Shown piece by piece: positions 5,900-15,499 of a DNA stretch of 64,000 nt. The notes beneath the pieces are model-generated. The model saw only the letters and a program-made list of their open reading frames with translations, did no database searches and had not been told where the DNA came from. Source of the stretch: Mixta theicola (GTDB taxonomy: Bacteria; Pseudomonadota; Gammaproteobacteria; Enterobacterales; Enterobacteriaceae). Location of the stretch: the NCBI RefSeq assembly GCF_002895925.1, contig NZ_NWUO01000006.1, positions 214,311 through 278,310 of the forward strand. Direction: 5' to 3'. Each line of letters starts with the position of its first letter. Position 1 is the stretch's first letter. A program made the translations under genes and the position numbers.

Positions 5900-8038
5900 T
5901 CAGAACAGCGGGCGCATATCCGGCATCGGCGATAGCGTATGGTTGAAACACTTATCGTAATAGTGCTGAATTTCCACAATGCGTTTGCGGTTGCGGTGGA
6001 TGCGCTTCAGCGCCAGCAGGCCGTTAATCACCACGCTCAGGCTCAGGATAACCAGCAGCAGCGAAGTGCAAAGGTAGCGCCACAGCGTCAGCATATCCGG
6101 CTCGCTGTGCAGGGCGATATGCTGCGTGCCGTTGGCATCCGTATGGATACTGGTGATAATTCCGGCCGCGCTGAAGGAAGTATGCAGCAGCATACCCGCC
6201 AGGCGCTGGAGTTCATCCCACTGATCCGGCGCGTTGAAATCAAACAGCGAAACGGTCGGTTGAGGATGGTTAACCAGCTGGCGCCCTTCATCGCTGACAA
6301 GCAGGAATCCGCCAGGCGGCGGGCTATTCAGCGCTTCGGCGGCGCGATGCGTTTCACGATAGAAAAAGGTCGAAGTGGCGGTGTTCACCAGATTTTCCAG
6401 CGCCTCGGCGCTGACCGGACGCAGCAGCACGTTCATGCCGTTTAACGCTCCTGAGGTTGCGCGGCTCACCAGCGTTTCCCAGTCTTTTGCATTGCCCAGG
6501 TTAACCAGCGCATTTTTCAGCCGTACGCAATCCTGCTGCTGGCTACATAACTCCTGGGTTTTCAGCACCAGGTCGGAAAAATCATCCAGCAGGATCATGC
6601 CTGATTTTTGAATCGCCGTGGCGAGCTGCGGGTTAAGCTTGCTGTCGATATTGTTTTGCGGGTGCAGCTGCTGGTTGGTCAGATTCAGCAGCGCTGACGC
6701 TTTATCAATGATTTCCGACTGCGGCAGCGGCAGGGGAGTGGCCATATTCCAGTAAATGGCCGAGCAATCGAACGGCATAAAAGCATAACTGCGGTTGCTC
6801 TGATAGCTGGCAGGTACGGAACACATTCCGGTGCCGCTGACTTTCAGGTTATCGCCCACGTGCAGCGTCGCCTGATCCAGCGCGGCTACCGAATTAACCT
6901 CAATCCGCTCAGAACCGGTCAGCCACGCCATGCTGAGCTTTAGCGGCATCGCTAAGGGCACCCAGCTAATCAATAGCGCCAGCACCAGCAGAGAGCCGCA
7001 GGCCAGCACCATATTCTTTTTCCAGCGCTGGACAGGGAAGTTGCGCACTTCATCCTGTAGCGACAGGAAACGTCCCTGGCGCACTACCTGACGGTTCAGA
7101 TAAATATCCACCTCGGTCGTCTGGCCAAGATCGTGAGTAACATAAGGCTGCCAGTGCGGCGGATAAACCAGATCAATAATCCCCAGCGAAATATTGTTGA
7201 CCTGTCCCTGATTCGATTCGCTAAACAACCCCCAGCGTTTCGGCGCGCCGCGCAGACAGTGAATTTCACGTAAATCTTTTTCGCCGGGACGACGATACAT
7301 AAACCACAGGCTGATCAAAATGATCACCACGCCGGCGCTGGCCAGCCACGGCATAAAAAGTAACGGGGCTAACAGGCTAATAAAAAACAGCAGTAGGCCG
7401 CAGCAGATCGCCGTGGCCTCACGGGTGCCGTCGCTGCGTGACAGACAATGCTCTTCCGGCGTCTCTTTACGTACCTGAAGCAGCTCGACGTTTTCGCTCT
7501 GCTCCTGGCGTATCGAGGCGTTGGTGGCGCTGGGACGCACCACCGTCGGCAGCATGCTTTGCTCTCCGGCATAGTTCACCAGCGAATGACCGTTAAGGGA
7601 GATCGCCAGCGGAATAGAGTGGGTTTTGATTAGCTCAACGAAGTTTTCTTCGGCGATATACTGTTCCCACAGCGGAGGAAGGTGCACCTCAAGCGCGTCG
7701 AGATAGTAACGCCATTTCTGCGGATCGTCGGTGGAAAGCCCGTAACGGGTAATGGCGCGGGTAACGGGATAAACTTTATTGCTCTGCGAGCTCAGCGTCA
7801 GCATTTCCGGCGCGGCGCTGGCGCCGCCTGGCTGGATGGTGCGCTGCTTGCTGGCCAGCGTATCGAGATAGCGCTCAACGGCTTCGCGTTCCTCACTCGT
7901 CAGCAGACGATGGGGCGGATTAATAAACGGCAGCGGTTTCGCCAACGGCGGGCGATGCCGCATAGCGTACCAAAAACAGATACCTGCAATAATGGAGCAG
8001 GTAAGCATTACACCCAGAATAATGATAATTGTGCTCAT
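5900..8038 (-). CDS. igaA: IgaA, inner-membrane brake on Rcs phosphorelay
   Basis: Integral inner-membrane protein (712 residues, E. coli YrfF 711) that restrains the Rcs envelope-stress phosphorelay and is essential in many enterics unless rcs genes are inactive. Visible are an N-terminal helix (IIIILGVMLTCSIIAGICFW), a central pair of helices (TAICCGLLLFFISLLAPLLF and ASAGVVIILISLWFMY), another near residue 345 (MVLACGSLLVLALLISWVPL), and a last helix near the C-terminus (LWRYLCTSLLLVILSLSVVI). A large periplasmic domain with several cysteines precedes the last helix. It is first in the minus-strand igaA-yrfG-hslR-hslO group, divergent from nudE. Confidence 0.95.
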   Translation of the reverse strand: MSTIIIILGVMLTCSIIAGICFWYAMRHRPPLAKPLPFINPPHRLLTSEEREAVERYLDTLASKQRTIQPGGASAAPEMLTLSSQSNKVYPVTRAITRYGLSTDDPQKWRYYLDALEVHLPPLWEQYIAEENFVELIKTHSIPLAISLNGHSLVNYAGEQSMLPTVVRPSATNASIRQEQSENVELLQVRKETPEEHCLSRSDGTREATAICCGLLLFFISLLAPLLFMPWLASAGVVIILISLWFMYRRPGEKDLREIHCLRGAPKRWGLFSESNQGQVNNISLGIIDLVYPPHWQPYVTHDLGQTTEVDIYLNRQVVRQGRFLSLQDEVRNFPVQRWKKNMVLACGSLLVLALLISWVPLAMPLKLSMAWLTGSERIEVNSVAALDQATLHVGDNLKVSGTGMCSVPASYQSNRSYAFMPFDCSAIYWNMATPLPLPQSEIIDKASALLNLTNQQLHPQNNIDSKLNPQLATAIQKSGMILLDDFSDLVLKTQELCSQQQDCVRLKNALVNLGNAKDWETLVSRATSGALNGMNVLLRPVSAEALENLVNTATSTFFYRETHRAAEALNSPPPGGFLLVSDEGRQLVNHPQPTVSLFDFNAPDQWDELQRLAGMLLHTSFSAAGIITSIHTDANGTQHIALHSEPDMLTLWRYLCTSLLLVILSLSVVINGLLALKRIHRNRKRIVEIQHYYDKCFNHTLSPMPDMRPLF

Positions 8039-8444
8039 GCTATGTTCATTCCAGCCAAACTGCTGCCGTCACTGTGATTGCTCGCTCCGGGCTAAGTTAT
8101 AGGGAGTTCACTAATTTTGGCGGGATTGGGCAGTGGTGGCAACCAACCTGTTTACTAAAATAGCGCACAAAATCATAAAATTAGAACTACTATACAGAAA
8201 TCCTTGCCGGAATATTAGCTGGCGCGTGTCGAGGTGAATATCGGCATTATCCTATTTCTTTGTCGCTTATTGACTTTGCCATAAAAAATTTCCCAATCGT
8301 TACAAATAATTGTTATAAAAAAGTAAATTAAATCATATGCTGATTGGATTCCCGTGAGGCCTGTCGCACAATATCTTTTTGCCGCTTTCTGCCCAGAACA
8401 ATGACTGTCTGGCAATGATTAACTGCGCTTTATCTGGGGCCCCT
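8039..8444. other. Divergent igaA/nudE upstream region
   Basis: About 400 bases of mostly AT-rich DNA between the divergent starts of igaA and nudE. It should carry both promoters, but I see no operator or promoter that I can place with confidence. Short frames on either strand lack start signals and are not called. Confidence 0.4.
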
Positions 8445-9011
8445 ATGCCAAGAAAATTAGAGAAACCTAAAATTTTACACGTTGAGCCTGTGGCCCGCTC
8501 CCGCCTGTTTACCATTGAGTCGGTAGATCTGGCGTTCAGTAACGGTGCGCGGCGCGTTTATGAACGTATGCGTCCTTCAGAGCGCGAAGCGGTGATGATT
8601 GTGCCGATTATCGATAATCATCTGTTGTTGATTCAGGAATATGGCGTCGGTCTGGAAACTTATGATCTGGGCTTTCCAAAAGGATTGATCGATCCTGGCG
8701 AAACGGTATTCGAGGCGGCTAATCGCGAGCTAAAAGAAGAGGCCGGCTTTGGCGCGCAGCAGATGGAAGCGCTCAGCAAACTCACCATGGCGCCTTCCTA
8801 CTTTTCCAGCAAAATGAATATTGTGGTCGCGGAAGGGCTGTATCCCGAAAAGCTGGAAGGCGATGAGCCGGAACCGCTGCCGGTGATCCGTTGGCCGCTG
8901 GATAACCTGATGTCGCTGCTGCAGAGGCCCGATTTTAACGAGGCACGCAATGTCAGCGCGCTGTTCCTGGTGCGCGAATGGCTGGTAAAACAGCAGCGTA
9001 TTCACTACTGA
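8445..9011 (+). CDS. nudE: ADP compounds hydrolase NudE (Nudix)
   Basis: A Nudix hydrolase that cleaves ADP-ribose, Ap3A and NADH-type dinucleotides. The Nudix box is complete (residues about 83-105): G-x5-E-x7-REL-x-EE-x-G-F, seen as GLIDPGE then REL then EEAGF. The start at MPRKLEKPKIL gives 188 residues and matches the E. coli N-terminus; an ATG 66 bases upstream in frame would add a tail that homologues lack. It is transcribed away from igaA and converges on mrcA through a shared terminator. Confidence 0.93.
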   Translation: MPRKLEKPKILHVEPVARSRLFTIESVDLAFSNGARRVYERMRPSEREAVMIVPIIDNHLLLIQEYGVGLETYDLGFPKGLIDPGETVFEAANRELKEEAGFGAQQMEALSKLTMAPSYFSSKMNIVVAEGLYPEKLEGDEPEPLPVIRWPLDNLMSLLQRPDFNEARNVSALFLVREWLVKQQRIHY

Positions 9012-9038
9012 CAAGACGTAACCGAACCTGAAAAGTAA

Positions 9039-9066
9039 AAAGGGGCGAAAATCGCCCCTTTGTTTT
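9039..9066. terminator. Bidirectional intrinsic terminator nudE/mrcA
   Basis: AAAGGGGCGA, loop AAA, TCGCCCCTTT (a 10-base-pair stem), with T-runs on both strands: GTTTTT on plus and TTTTTACTTTT on minus. It lies between the convergent stops of nudE and mrcA. Confidence 0.9.
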
Positions 9067-9068
9067 TA

Positions 9069-11618
9069 TCAGAACAGTTCGTGTGTTTCGCCGTTATCCA
9101 TCAGCGTGGTTCCCACGTCATGCACCGAATACTCTGTAGGCTGCGTCCCGTCAATAAAGTACTCCTGACGGGTATTGCCGCCGCCGTTAGCCAGCTTGCC
9201 GGTACTGCGATCGATAGTTACGGTCACCACGCCTGGCGGAGGCGTTAGCGGCTGCTCCGGCACGCCATCCAGCGCCGCCTTCATAAAGCTATCCCACGCT
9301 GGCTGAGCGCTCTTGGCTCCGCCTTCATAGCCAGAAATCTGATCGTCAATCGCGCCGGAAGCCGTTGAGCGGCCCAAATCGCGCCGATGATCGTCAAAGC
9401 CAATCCAGACAGTCGTCACGACGCCAGGGCCGTAACCGGAGAACCAGGCATCTTTCGAACTGTTGGTTGTACCGGTTTTACCGCCAATATCTTTCCGCTT
9501 CAGATCGCGGCCGGCACGCCAGCCGGTGCCCATCCAGCCCGGTTCACCAAAGATATTTGAGTTCAGCGCGCTTTTAATCAAAAAGGAGAGCGGCGTATTG
9601 ATAACGTGCGGCGCGTACTGCTGAGTGGCGTCAGGCCGATCGGCACCTACCTGCTGCAGCACCGGCTGCGGTACGGCGGGATGGCTATTTTCCTGCGAGA
9701 CCGCCACGTTTTCTACGCTCTCTTCGCCCAGCGCCACCGATTTTTTAGTCTCACCGTAAATCACCGGCAGATTGCATTCCGGGCAGGCGATACGCGGATG
9801 ATTTTCAAACAGCGTTTCGCCGTTTTCACTTTCAATCTTCTTGATGAAATAAGGATCGACAAGGAAACCGCCGTTCGCCATAACCGCATAGCCGCGCGCC
9901 ATTTGCAGCGGCGTAAAGGAGGCCGCGCCCAGCGCCAGCGATTCGGTGTGCACGATATTCTGTGCCGGGAAGCCGAAGCGTTGCAGATACTCTGCGGCAT
10001 AATCGACGCCCATCGCGCGCATCGCGCGAACCATTACCACGTTTTTCGATTGCCCCAGCCCCTGACGCAGACGGATCGGGCCATCATACGTCGCCGGTGA
10101 GTTTTTCGGCCGCCAGTCAGAGCCCGCTCCCGCGTCCCAGCGCGAGATCGGGACATCGTTAAGGATCGAGGCCAGCGTCAGGCCACGGTCCATCGCTGCG
10201 GTGTAGAGGAAAGGCTTAATATTCGAGCCGACCTGACGCAGCGCCTGGGTAACGCGGTTAAATTTACTCTGATTAAAATCAAAACCGCCAACCAGCGCGC
10301 GTACTGCGCCATCGTGCGGATCGAGAGAAATCAGGGAAGAGTTAACGTTCGGCACCTGTGCCAGCCACCAGCTATTTTCTACTTTGCGTACCCAAATCTG
10401 CTGACCCGGCTGTAGCACCTGCGTCACGCTGCGCGGCGTTGCGCCCTGCTGCGTATCGGACTTATACGGACGCGCCCAGCGTACGCCTTCCATCGTCAGC
10501 GAGACGCTGCTGCCGTCACGCATCAGCGCCGTTGCTTCATTACCGTTAGCGGTAGTCACCACGGCGGGCCACAGCGGGCCATAAACCGGCAGCGTCTTTA
10601 AGTTTTTCAGAATACGCGTGCGATCCCAGGCAGACTCACCCACTCGCCACAAAATATTGGCCGGGCCGCGATAGCCGTGACGCATATCATAATCCAGCAC
10701 GTTATTACGCACCGCTTCCTGCGCCGCCAACTGAAGCTTGTGGGTAACGGTGGTATAAACCTTAAAGCCATCGTTGTAGGCGTTATCGCCGTAGCGCTTC
10801 AGCATCTCCTGACGCACCATTTCCGTCAGATAGGGGGCGGAAAAAGCGATTTCCGGGCCGTGATAGCTGGCCTCCAGCGGTTCACTGCGCGCCTCGATAT
10901 ACTGCCGCTGCGTAATGTAGTTCTGAGCCAACATGCGGGACAGCACAACGTTACGGCGCGCCAGGGCACGCGCATGGGAATAAAGCGGATTAAACGTGGA
11001 GGGCGCTTTAGGCAGCCCGGCAATCATCGCCATTTCACTCAGCGTTAGCCGATCGATATTTTTGCCGAAATAGACCTGAGCGGCGGCGCCGACGCCATAT
11101 GAGCGATAGCCAAGATAAATTTTATTCAGATAAAGCTCGAGAATTTCATCTTTGCTGAGCAGCTGCTCGATGCGAATAGCGAGGAAGGCTTCCTTGATTT
11201 TACGCATCAGCGTGCGCTCAGGGCTGAGGAAAAAGTTACGCGCCAGCTGCTGCGTAATGGTACTCGCCCCCTGGGAAGCGTGGCCTGAAATCAGCGCCAC
11301 GCTGGCCGCACGGAAGATACCGATAGGATCGATGCCGTGATGCTCATAGAAGCGACTATCTTCGGTGGCGATAAAGGCTTTAATCAGCTCAGGCGGCATC
11401 TGCGACAGCGTCAGAGGTATGCGGCGCTTTTCGCCATACTGCGCGATCAGTTCACCATCGGCGCTGTAGACCTGCATTGGCGTCTGCAGACGAACGTCCT
11501 TCAGCGTGTTCACATCCGGTAGCTGCGGCTCAATGTATTTGTACAACCCGTAAACCGAGCCGACGCCCAGCAAAATGCAACACACTGCAAGAATTAATAA
11601 ATACTTTACGAACTTCAC
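9069..11618 (-). CDS. mrcA: Penicillin-binding protein 1A
   Basis: Bifunctional peptidoglycan synthase anchored in the inner membrane (849 residues, E. coli 850). An N-terminal membrane helix (YLLILAVCCILLGVGSVYGL) is followed by the glycosyltransferase domain with EDSRFYEHHGID, and then the transpeptidase domain with the SxxK serine in GSNIKPF, the SxN motif SKN and the KTG motif in GGKTGTTNSSKDAWF. An OB-like insert lies between them. It is transcribed divergently from hofM, as in E. coli. Confidence 0.97.
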   Translation of the reverse strand: MKFVKYLLILAVCCILLGVGSVYGLYKYIEPQLPDVNTLKDVRLQTPMQVYSADGELIAQYGEKRRIPLTLSQMPPELIKAFIATEDSRFYEHHGIDPIGIFRAASVALISGHASQGASTITQQLARNFFLSPERTLMRKIKEAFLAIRIEQLLSKDEILELYLNKIYLGYRSYGVGAAAQVYFGKNIDRLTLSEMAMIAGLPKAPSTFNPLYSHARALARRNVVLSRMLAQNYITQRQYIEARSEPLEASYHGPEIAFSAPYLTEMVRQEMLKRYGDNAYNDGFKVYTTVTHKLQLAAQEAVRNNVLDYDMRHGYRGPANILWRVGESAWDRTRILKNLKTLPVYGPLWPAVVTTANGNEATALMRDGSSVSLTMEGVRWARPYKSDTQQGATPRSVTQVLQPGQQIWVRKVENSWWLAQVPNVNSSLISLDPHDGAVRALVGGFDFNQSKFNRVTQALRQVGSNIKPFLYTAAMDRGLTLASILNDVPISRWDAGAGSDWRPKNSPATYDGPIRLRQGLGQSKNVVMVRAMRAMGVDYAAEYLQRFGFPAQNIVHTESLALGAASFTPLQMARGYAVMANGGFLVDPYFIKKIESENGETLFENHPRIACPECNLPVIYGETKKSVALGEESVENVAVSQENSHPAVPQPVLQQVGADRPDATQQYAPHVINTPLSFLIKSALNSNIFGEPGWMGTGWRAGRDLKRKDIGGKTGTTNSSKDAWFSGYGPGVVTTVWIGFDDHRRDLGRSTASGAIDDQISGYEGGAKSAQPAWDSFMKAALDGVPEQPLTPPPGVVTVTIDRSTGKLANGGGNTRQEYFIDGTQPTEYSVHDVGTTLMDNGETHELF

Positions 11619-11739
11619 CTGAGATTTCCCATTTAATGTCGTTTGGGCAGTTTATAAACAATCGCGCGGTAGTATAAATGCAAGCCAGACGCTTTGATAC
11701 GTCCTTTTATTTTTACGTCGATATGGAGATCGCGCGAAC

Positions 11740-12564
11740 ATGGCTTTTCAGAAATGGCAAGTAGGGCTGGATATTCAGAATGGTCAGCTCTGTGCTTTAG
11801 GTATCCAGCGTCGCCGTAACGGTTGGCAGCTGCGTCACTGGTGGCAACATGCGCTGCCGCACGATACGTTATCTCATGGCGCGCTGCAATGCTCCCCGGC
11901 GCTGCTCGCCATTTTGCAACGCTGGCGTAAACAGCTTCCCCGCACTATCTCTCTGCGCGTCGGTTTTCCGCCTCAGGCGGTAATGCAGCGCTCTCTGCCA
12001 ACCCCTTCCCTGCAGCTGCGCGAAACCGAACTGGGGCGCTATGCAACGGCCGCTGCCGAGCGGCTGTTCCCGCTTACCGCCAGCGAACTGGCGCTGGATT
12101 ATCACGCCGTTGTCCAGCCGCAGCCGCGGCTTTATCTGACCGCCGCGCGCCAGAGCGTACTACAGCAATGGCTGGCAATCCTGGCCCAGGCCGGGCTCAT
12201 TCCTGACGTTATCGAGCCAACCTGCGGGGCGCTGGCGCTGGTCGGTGAAACCATGCGGCTCTCTGATAAGGCGGCGCTGATTCATCAGCTCAGCGATCAC
12301 TGGTTATGGTATCTGCCCGGTGAGCCAGAAAGCGCATCCGGCTGGGTGCCCGGCGTGTTGGCAACCGATAGCGAACAGCTCAGGCTGCAGCTGCCCGACG
12401 CGCGTGATTTCTGGTTTAGCGCCAACGTTTCCGCCGAGCTGCTGTTGGGGATGCGGCCGCTTCAGCCGCTAAGCCTGCTGCAGTCTATGCAGCCGCCGCT
12501 GCCCGCTCATGGCGGTATGTTTACGCTTGCGCTGGGTTTAGCGCTGCGTCCGGAGGATAGCTGA
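11740..12564 (+). CDS. hofM: PilM-like pilus/DNA-uptake protein HofM
   Basis: The first gene of hofMNOPQ, the enteric version of the competence/type IV pilus comABCDE or pilMNOPQ set. The PilM family is actin-like and cytoplasmic and forms the inner-membrane platform with PilN. The protein has 274 residues, begins with FQKWQVGLDIQNGQLCALGIQ (ATPase-fold start) and has no membrane helix. The stop overlaps the hofN start by one base. In E. coli the operon supports use of DNA as nutrient. The family link is clear by position and start motif, but sequence conservation is low. Confidence 0.85.
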   Translation: MAFQKWQVGLDIQNGQLCALGIQRRRNGWQLRHWWQHALPHDTLSHGALQCSPALLAILQRWRKQLPRTISLRVGFPPQAVMQRSLPTPSLQLRETELGRYATAAAERLFPLTASELALDYHAVVQPQPRLYLTAARQSVLQQWLAILAQAGLIPDVIEPTCGALALVGETMRLSDKAALIHQLSDHWLWYLPGEPESASGWVPGVLATDSEQLRLQLPDARDFWFSANVSAELLLGMRPLQPLSLLQSMQPPLPAHGGMFTLALGLALRPEDS

Positions 12565-13112
12565 TGATTGCGGTTAATCTGCTGGACTGGCGTCAGGATG
12601 CCCGCAAGCGGCGACTAAGACGATGGCTATGGTTAAGCGGAACGCTGCTGGTGCTGGTTCATATTGCGCTGCTGCTCTGGTGGCGCGGGCTGGCGGAAAC
12701 TACGCAGCGGTGGCAAAGCCAGCTAACGCTGTGGCAACAGGCGACACAGCGGGCGCAGCAGCTTAATCAGCGCTATGCCGAGGCGCAAAAGCAGCAGCAG
12801 ACGTTGCGTAAGCAGGCGGCGCTGCGTCAGCAAAAGCATCAGCGGCTGCGGCAGTGGCAGGCGTTTATTCTGCAGCTGGAGAGCAATGTACCGGATGACG
12901 CATGGCTTTCTACATTAACGCACCAGCAGGGAACCTTACGGCTGGATGGGCTAAGCCTGCGGCCGGAAGCCACCCGGCTGTTGCATCATCGGCTCAGGGC
13001 ATCCGACGTTTTTCAGCCCTGGCTGCCGGGCGCATTACATAAGAGCGCCGACGGTCCGTATCGCTTTACATTGGCAACCGGAAAAGCGGAGGGCGTCGGC
13101 GATGAAAAATGA
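12564..13112 (+). CDS. hofN: PilN-like protein HofN
   Basis: A bitopic inner-membrane protein (182 residues): a short cytoplasmic N-terminus with NLLDWR, the typical PilN signature that binds PilM, one membrane helix (WLWLSGTLLVLVHIALLLWW), then a long Gln-rich coiled coil (about 50-100) and a small periplasmic domain. Its start overlaps hofM by one base and its end overlaps hofO by 11 bases, so the operon is tightly coupled. Confidence 0.85.
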   Translation: MIAVNLLDWRQDARKRRLRRWLWLSGTLLVLVHIALLLWWRGLAETTQRWQSQLTLWQQATQRAQQLNQRYAEAQKQQQTLRKQAALRQQKHQRLRQWQAFILQLESNVPDDAWLSTLTHQQGTLRLDGLSLRPEATRLLHHRLRASDVFQPWLPGALHKSADGPYRFTLATGKAEGVGDEK

Positions 13113-13611
13113 AATCCTGCTGCGCTGGCTGCTGATGCCGGCGAAATGGCGCTGGCTGAGCCTGACTGGCCTGCTGGCCGGCGTGGTACTGTTAGCCAGC
13201 TATGGTTGGATAGCGCCGGCCCACGGTGAGCGGCAGCGGTTGCGGGACAACACGCAGCAGCAGCTGCTGCGCTATCAACGGCTGCTGGCGCCGCTGTTGC
13301 GGCAGCCTGCGCTGCAGAAGTTACAGCTGCGCAACCAGCAGATGCTGGATGATATGGTTCGCGAAGGGCAGCCGTTTTCTCTGTATACCCTGCTACAGCG
13401 CAGCGGCGGCGAACTGGAGCAATGGCATCCTGACCGGCGCGATAGCCAGCTTAAACTATGGCTGGACTGGTCGCAGTTGAAGCAGCTGTTTGCTTATCTG
13501 GTTATCTGCGAACCCGCGCCCGCTCTGACCTCTTTTGTTGTGCAGCGTAAGGCGGAGCGCCTGCATGCCACCTTTCACCTGGCGTTTGATGATGAAATAC
13601 CTCTTGATTAG
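13102..13611 (+). CDS. hofO: PilO-like protein HofO
   Basis: A small bitopic protein (169 residues) with one N-terminal helix (about 17-36) and a periplasmic part with a Gln/Leu-rich coiled coil, as in PilO proteins that pair with PilN. It overlaps hofN by 11 bases and hofP by about 20. Sequence identity to known PilO is weak, so the call rests on order, topology and size. Confidence 0.8.
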   Translation: MKNEILLRWLLMPAKWRWLSLTGLLAGVVLLASYGWIAPAHGERQRLRDNTQQQLLRYQRLLAPLLRQPALQKLQLRNQQMLDDMVREGQPFSLYTLLQRSGGELEQWHPDRRDSQLKLWLDWSQLKQLFAYLVICEPAPALTSFVVQRKAERLHATFHLAFDDEIPLD

Positions 13612-13972
13612 CTGGCTGCTTTTCGGCTGCCTGCCGCCTGCTATCGCACGCGATCCCTTTGCTCAACTGCGGGCTTCCTGCCTCTCGTCGGTGGCTTCAT
13701 TAGAGCAGTGGCAGCTGCAGGGAATGGTGGGCAAAGGGAACCGTTATCTGGGATGGCTGCGCTCAACGCAGGGCGAGCGGGTAGCGATCGCCAGCGACCG
13801 GCCTTTACCGTTCGAAGACTGGCAGATTGATGCGTTTGCGCCATTTCATTTAACGCTCAGCGCGCCGCAAAGCTGCGTGCCGCAGCGTGTCACGCTGCAA
13901 ATTAAAGGAAAATATCATGACAAGGATCGCAGTCGCGCTGCTGCTGCTGAGCGCCGCGGTACAGGCCAATGA
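13592..13972 (+). CDS. hofP: PilP-like protein HofP
   Basis: A periplasmic protein of about 126 residues in the PilP position. The start at ATG 13592 (or the adjacent ATG at 13589) gives a signal peptide MKYLLISWLLFGCLPPAIA before RDPFAQL; longer frames lack this. A small beta-rich domain follows with LEQWQLQGMVGKGNRYLGWL, resembling the PilP core. The coding frame runs 56 bases into hofQ, which makes its basic C-terminus (DKDRSRAAAAERRG) an overlap product. PilP links PilNO to the secretin. Confidence 0.75.
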   Translation: MKYLLISWLLFGCLPPAIARDPFAQLRASCLSSVASLEQWQLQGMVGKGNRYLGWLRSTQGERVAIASDRPLPFEDWQIDAFAPFHLTLSAPQSCVPQRVTLQIKGKYHDKDRSRAAAAERRGTGQ

Positions 13973-15140
13973 CGAGCCGCTTTCTCTGGCGTTTCAGAAT
14001 GCGCCGGTTGAACAGGTGTTACAGGCGCTGGCAGATTATCAGCAGGTTAATCTGTTGGTTGCGCCGGGCGTGGCAGGAGACATTACGCTGCGCCTGCAGG
14101 ATGTCCCCTGGCGCCAGGCCTTATCGCTGGTGGCGCGGATGGCCAGGCTAAAAATTACCCAGGAAGGTTCCGTGCTGCTGGTTTTTCCGCAGGGCTGGGA
14201 GCAAAAAGAAGCACAGGAAAACGTGCAGCAGCAGCCTTTGCAGGATTTAGCGTTGGTGCTGCTGCATGCGGATGTGGCGGCCGTCAGCGCCAGCCTGCAG
14301 GCCGAGCGCGCCAAATTAATGACGCCGCGCGGCAGCATCACCCTGGATACGCGTGCGAATACGCTGCTGCTGCGTGATACGCCAGCGGCGTTAAACAACG
14401 TGGCGGCCTGGGTGAAGGCGCTGGATGTGGCGCTGGAGCAGGTAGAACTGACGGCCCATATCGTCAGCATTAGCGCAGAGCATCTGCATGAGCTGGGCGT
14501 TAGCTGGCAGCTGTCGGGAGAGGAAATTATTGCGCAGGCGCTGCGTAATCCTACGTTAAATATTGGTCCTGGCGTTGGATCGCCGTCGCTGGCGGCTGGC
14601 TTAACGTTGGCGCGCATAGATGGTCGTCTACTTGATTTGGAACTTAGCGCGCTGGAGCAGGAAAACCACATCGATATTATTGCCAGCCCGCATCTCATCG
14701 CTTCGCATCAGCAGCCGGCCAGCATCAAGCAGGGCGCTGAAATTCCTTATGAAGTCTCCAGCGGCAGCGACGGCGCAACCAGCATCGAATTTAAAGAGGC
14801 CGTTTTGGGGATGGACGTCACGCCGACGGTGCAGCCCAACGGGCGTATTCGTCTGGCGTTGCATATCAGTCAAAACGTGCCCGGACGCAACATTAACAAC
14901 GGCGACAGAGAAATTCTTACTATTAATAAGCAGGAAATTACTACGCAGGTTACGCTGAAAGATGGTCAGACGTTAACGCTGGGCGGCATATTTCAACAGG
15001 AATCGGCGCGTAATCGTGATAAAGTCCCTCTCCTGGGCGATATACCGTTGCTGGGTGCGCTTTTTCGCCATGATGTTCAGAATGACAAGCGCCGGGAGCT
15101 GGTGATTTTTATTACGCCGCGCCTGGTGCATGAAGAGTAA
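13917..15140 (+). CDS. hofQ: Secretin HofQ (PilQ/ComE-like)
   Basis: Outer-membrane secretin forming the channel for DNA uptake or pili. The start at 13917 follows AAAGGAAAAT and yields a signal peptide MTRIAVALLLLSAAVQAND; an ATG ten codons upstream would spoil it. The 407-residue protein has an N-terminal domain (LAFQNAPVEQVLQALADYQQVN), a second N-domain, and the secretin core with VELTAHIVSIS, IIASPHLIA, TPTVQPNGRIRL, TQVTLKDGQTLTLGG and VPLLGDIPLLGALFR. It ends the hof operon. No pilin or assembly ATPase is nearby. Confidence 0.93.
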   Translation: MTRIAVALLLLSAAVQANDEPLSLAFQNAPVEQVLQALADYQQVNLLVAPGVAGDITLRLQDVPWRQALSLVARMARLKITQEGSVLLVFPQGWEQKEAQENVQQQPLQDLALVLLHADVAAVSASLQAERAKLMTPRGSITLDTRANTLLLRDTPAALNNVAAWVKALDVALEQVELTAHIVSISAEHLHELGVSWQLSGEEIIAQALRNPTLNIGPGVGSPSLAAGLTLARIDGRLLDLELSALEQENHIDIIASPHLIASHQQPASIKQGAEIPYEVSSGSDGATSIEFKEAVLGMDVTPTVQPNGRIRLALHISQNVPGRNINNGDREILTINKQEITTQVTLKDGQTLTLGGIFQQESARNRDKVPLLGDIPLLGALFRHDVQNDKRRELVIFITPRLVHEE

Positions 15141-15499
15141 CCAGCAGCGTTTTTTTTCCCGACCGGGTATCATATGCGTTTGACGCAGGAGCGGAATTAG
15201 CTTACAAGGTTTAGCGATTTTGACTTATGGCAGCACAGACTTATGGTTTGTCGCCACGATACCGTGACAGGACGTTGCCTGAATGGCAGCGGTTTTGACT
15301 CTTAGCGAACTGTGTGACGCGCAGGCTGCGCGTTCTGAGCCGGGCAATTTATTCGGTTGCCAAACGACCTTGAGTGTTGAGATAATTTTTCATCTGACTC
15401 TTGCACTATCGCTCATGAGGTTTCAGTTCATGTCCCGCCAGCGGCTCGGCCGTTGCAGACGGGGTATCATCAACGCATTGTCTTAGTAATACCGAAAAA
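15141..15499. other. hofQ-aroK intergenic leader region
   Basis: About 360 bases without a supported gene. E. coli also has a long gap here that holds the aroK promoters. A 67-codon frame at 15283-15486 has no matching ribosome binding site or recognisable product and is not called. No clear terminator follows hofQ. Confidence 0.45.

Noticed and set aside
11705..11735. Possible CRP-S (competence) site before hofM
   Set aside because: Only the right half resembles TCGCA; the left pentamer does not fit TGCGA.
15283..15486. 67-codon plus-strand frame in the aroK leader
   Set aside because: No ribosome binding site and no recognisable product; the region is a known long leader in enterics.
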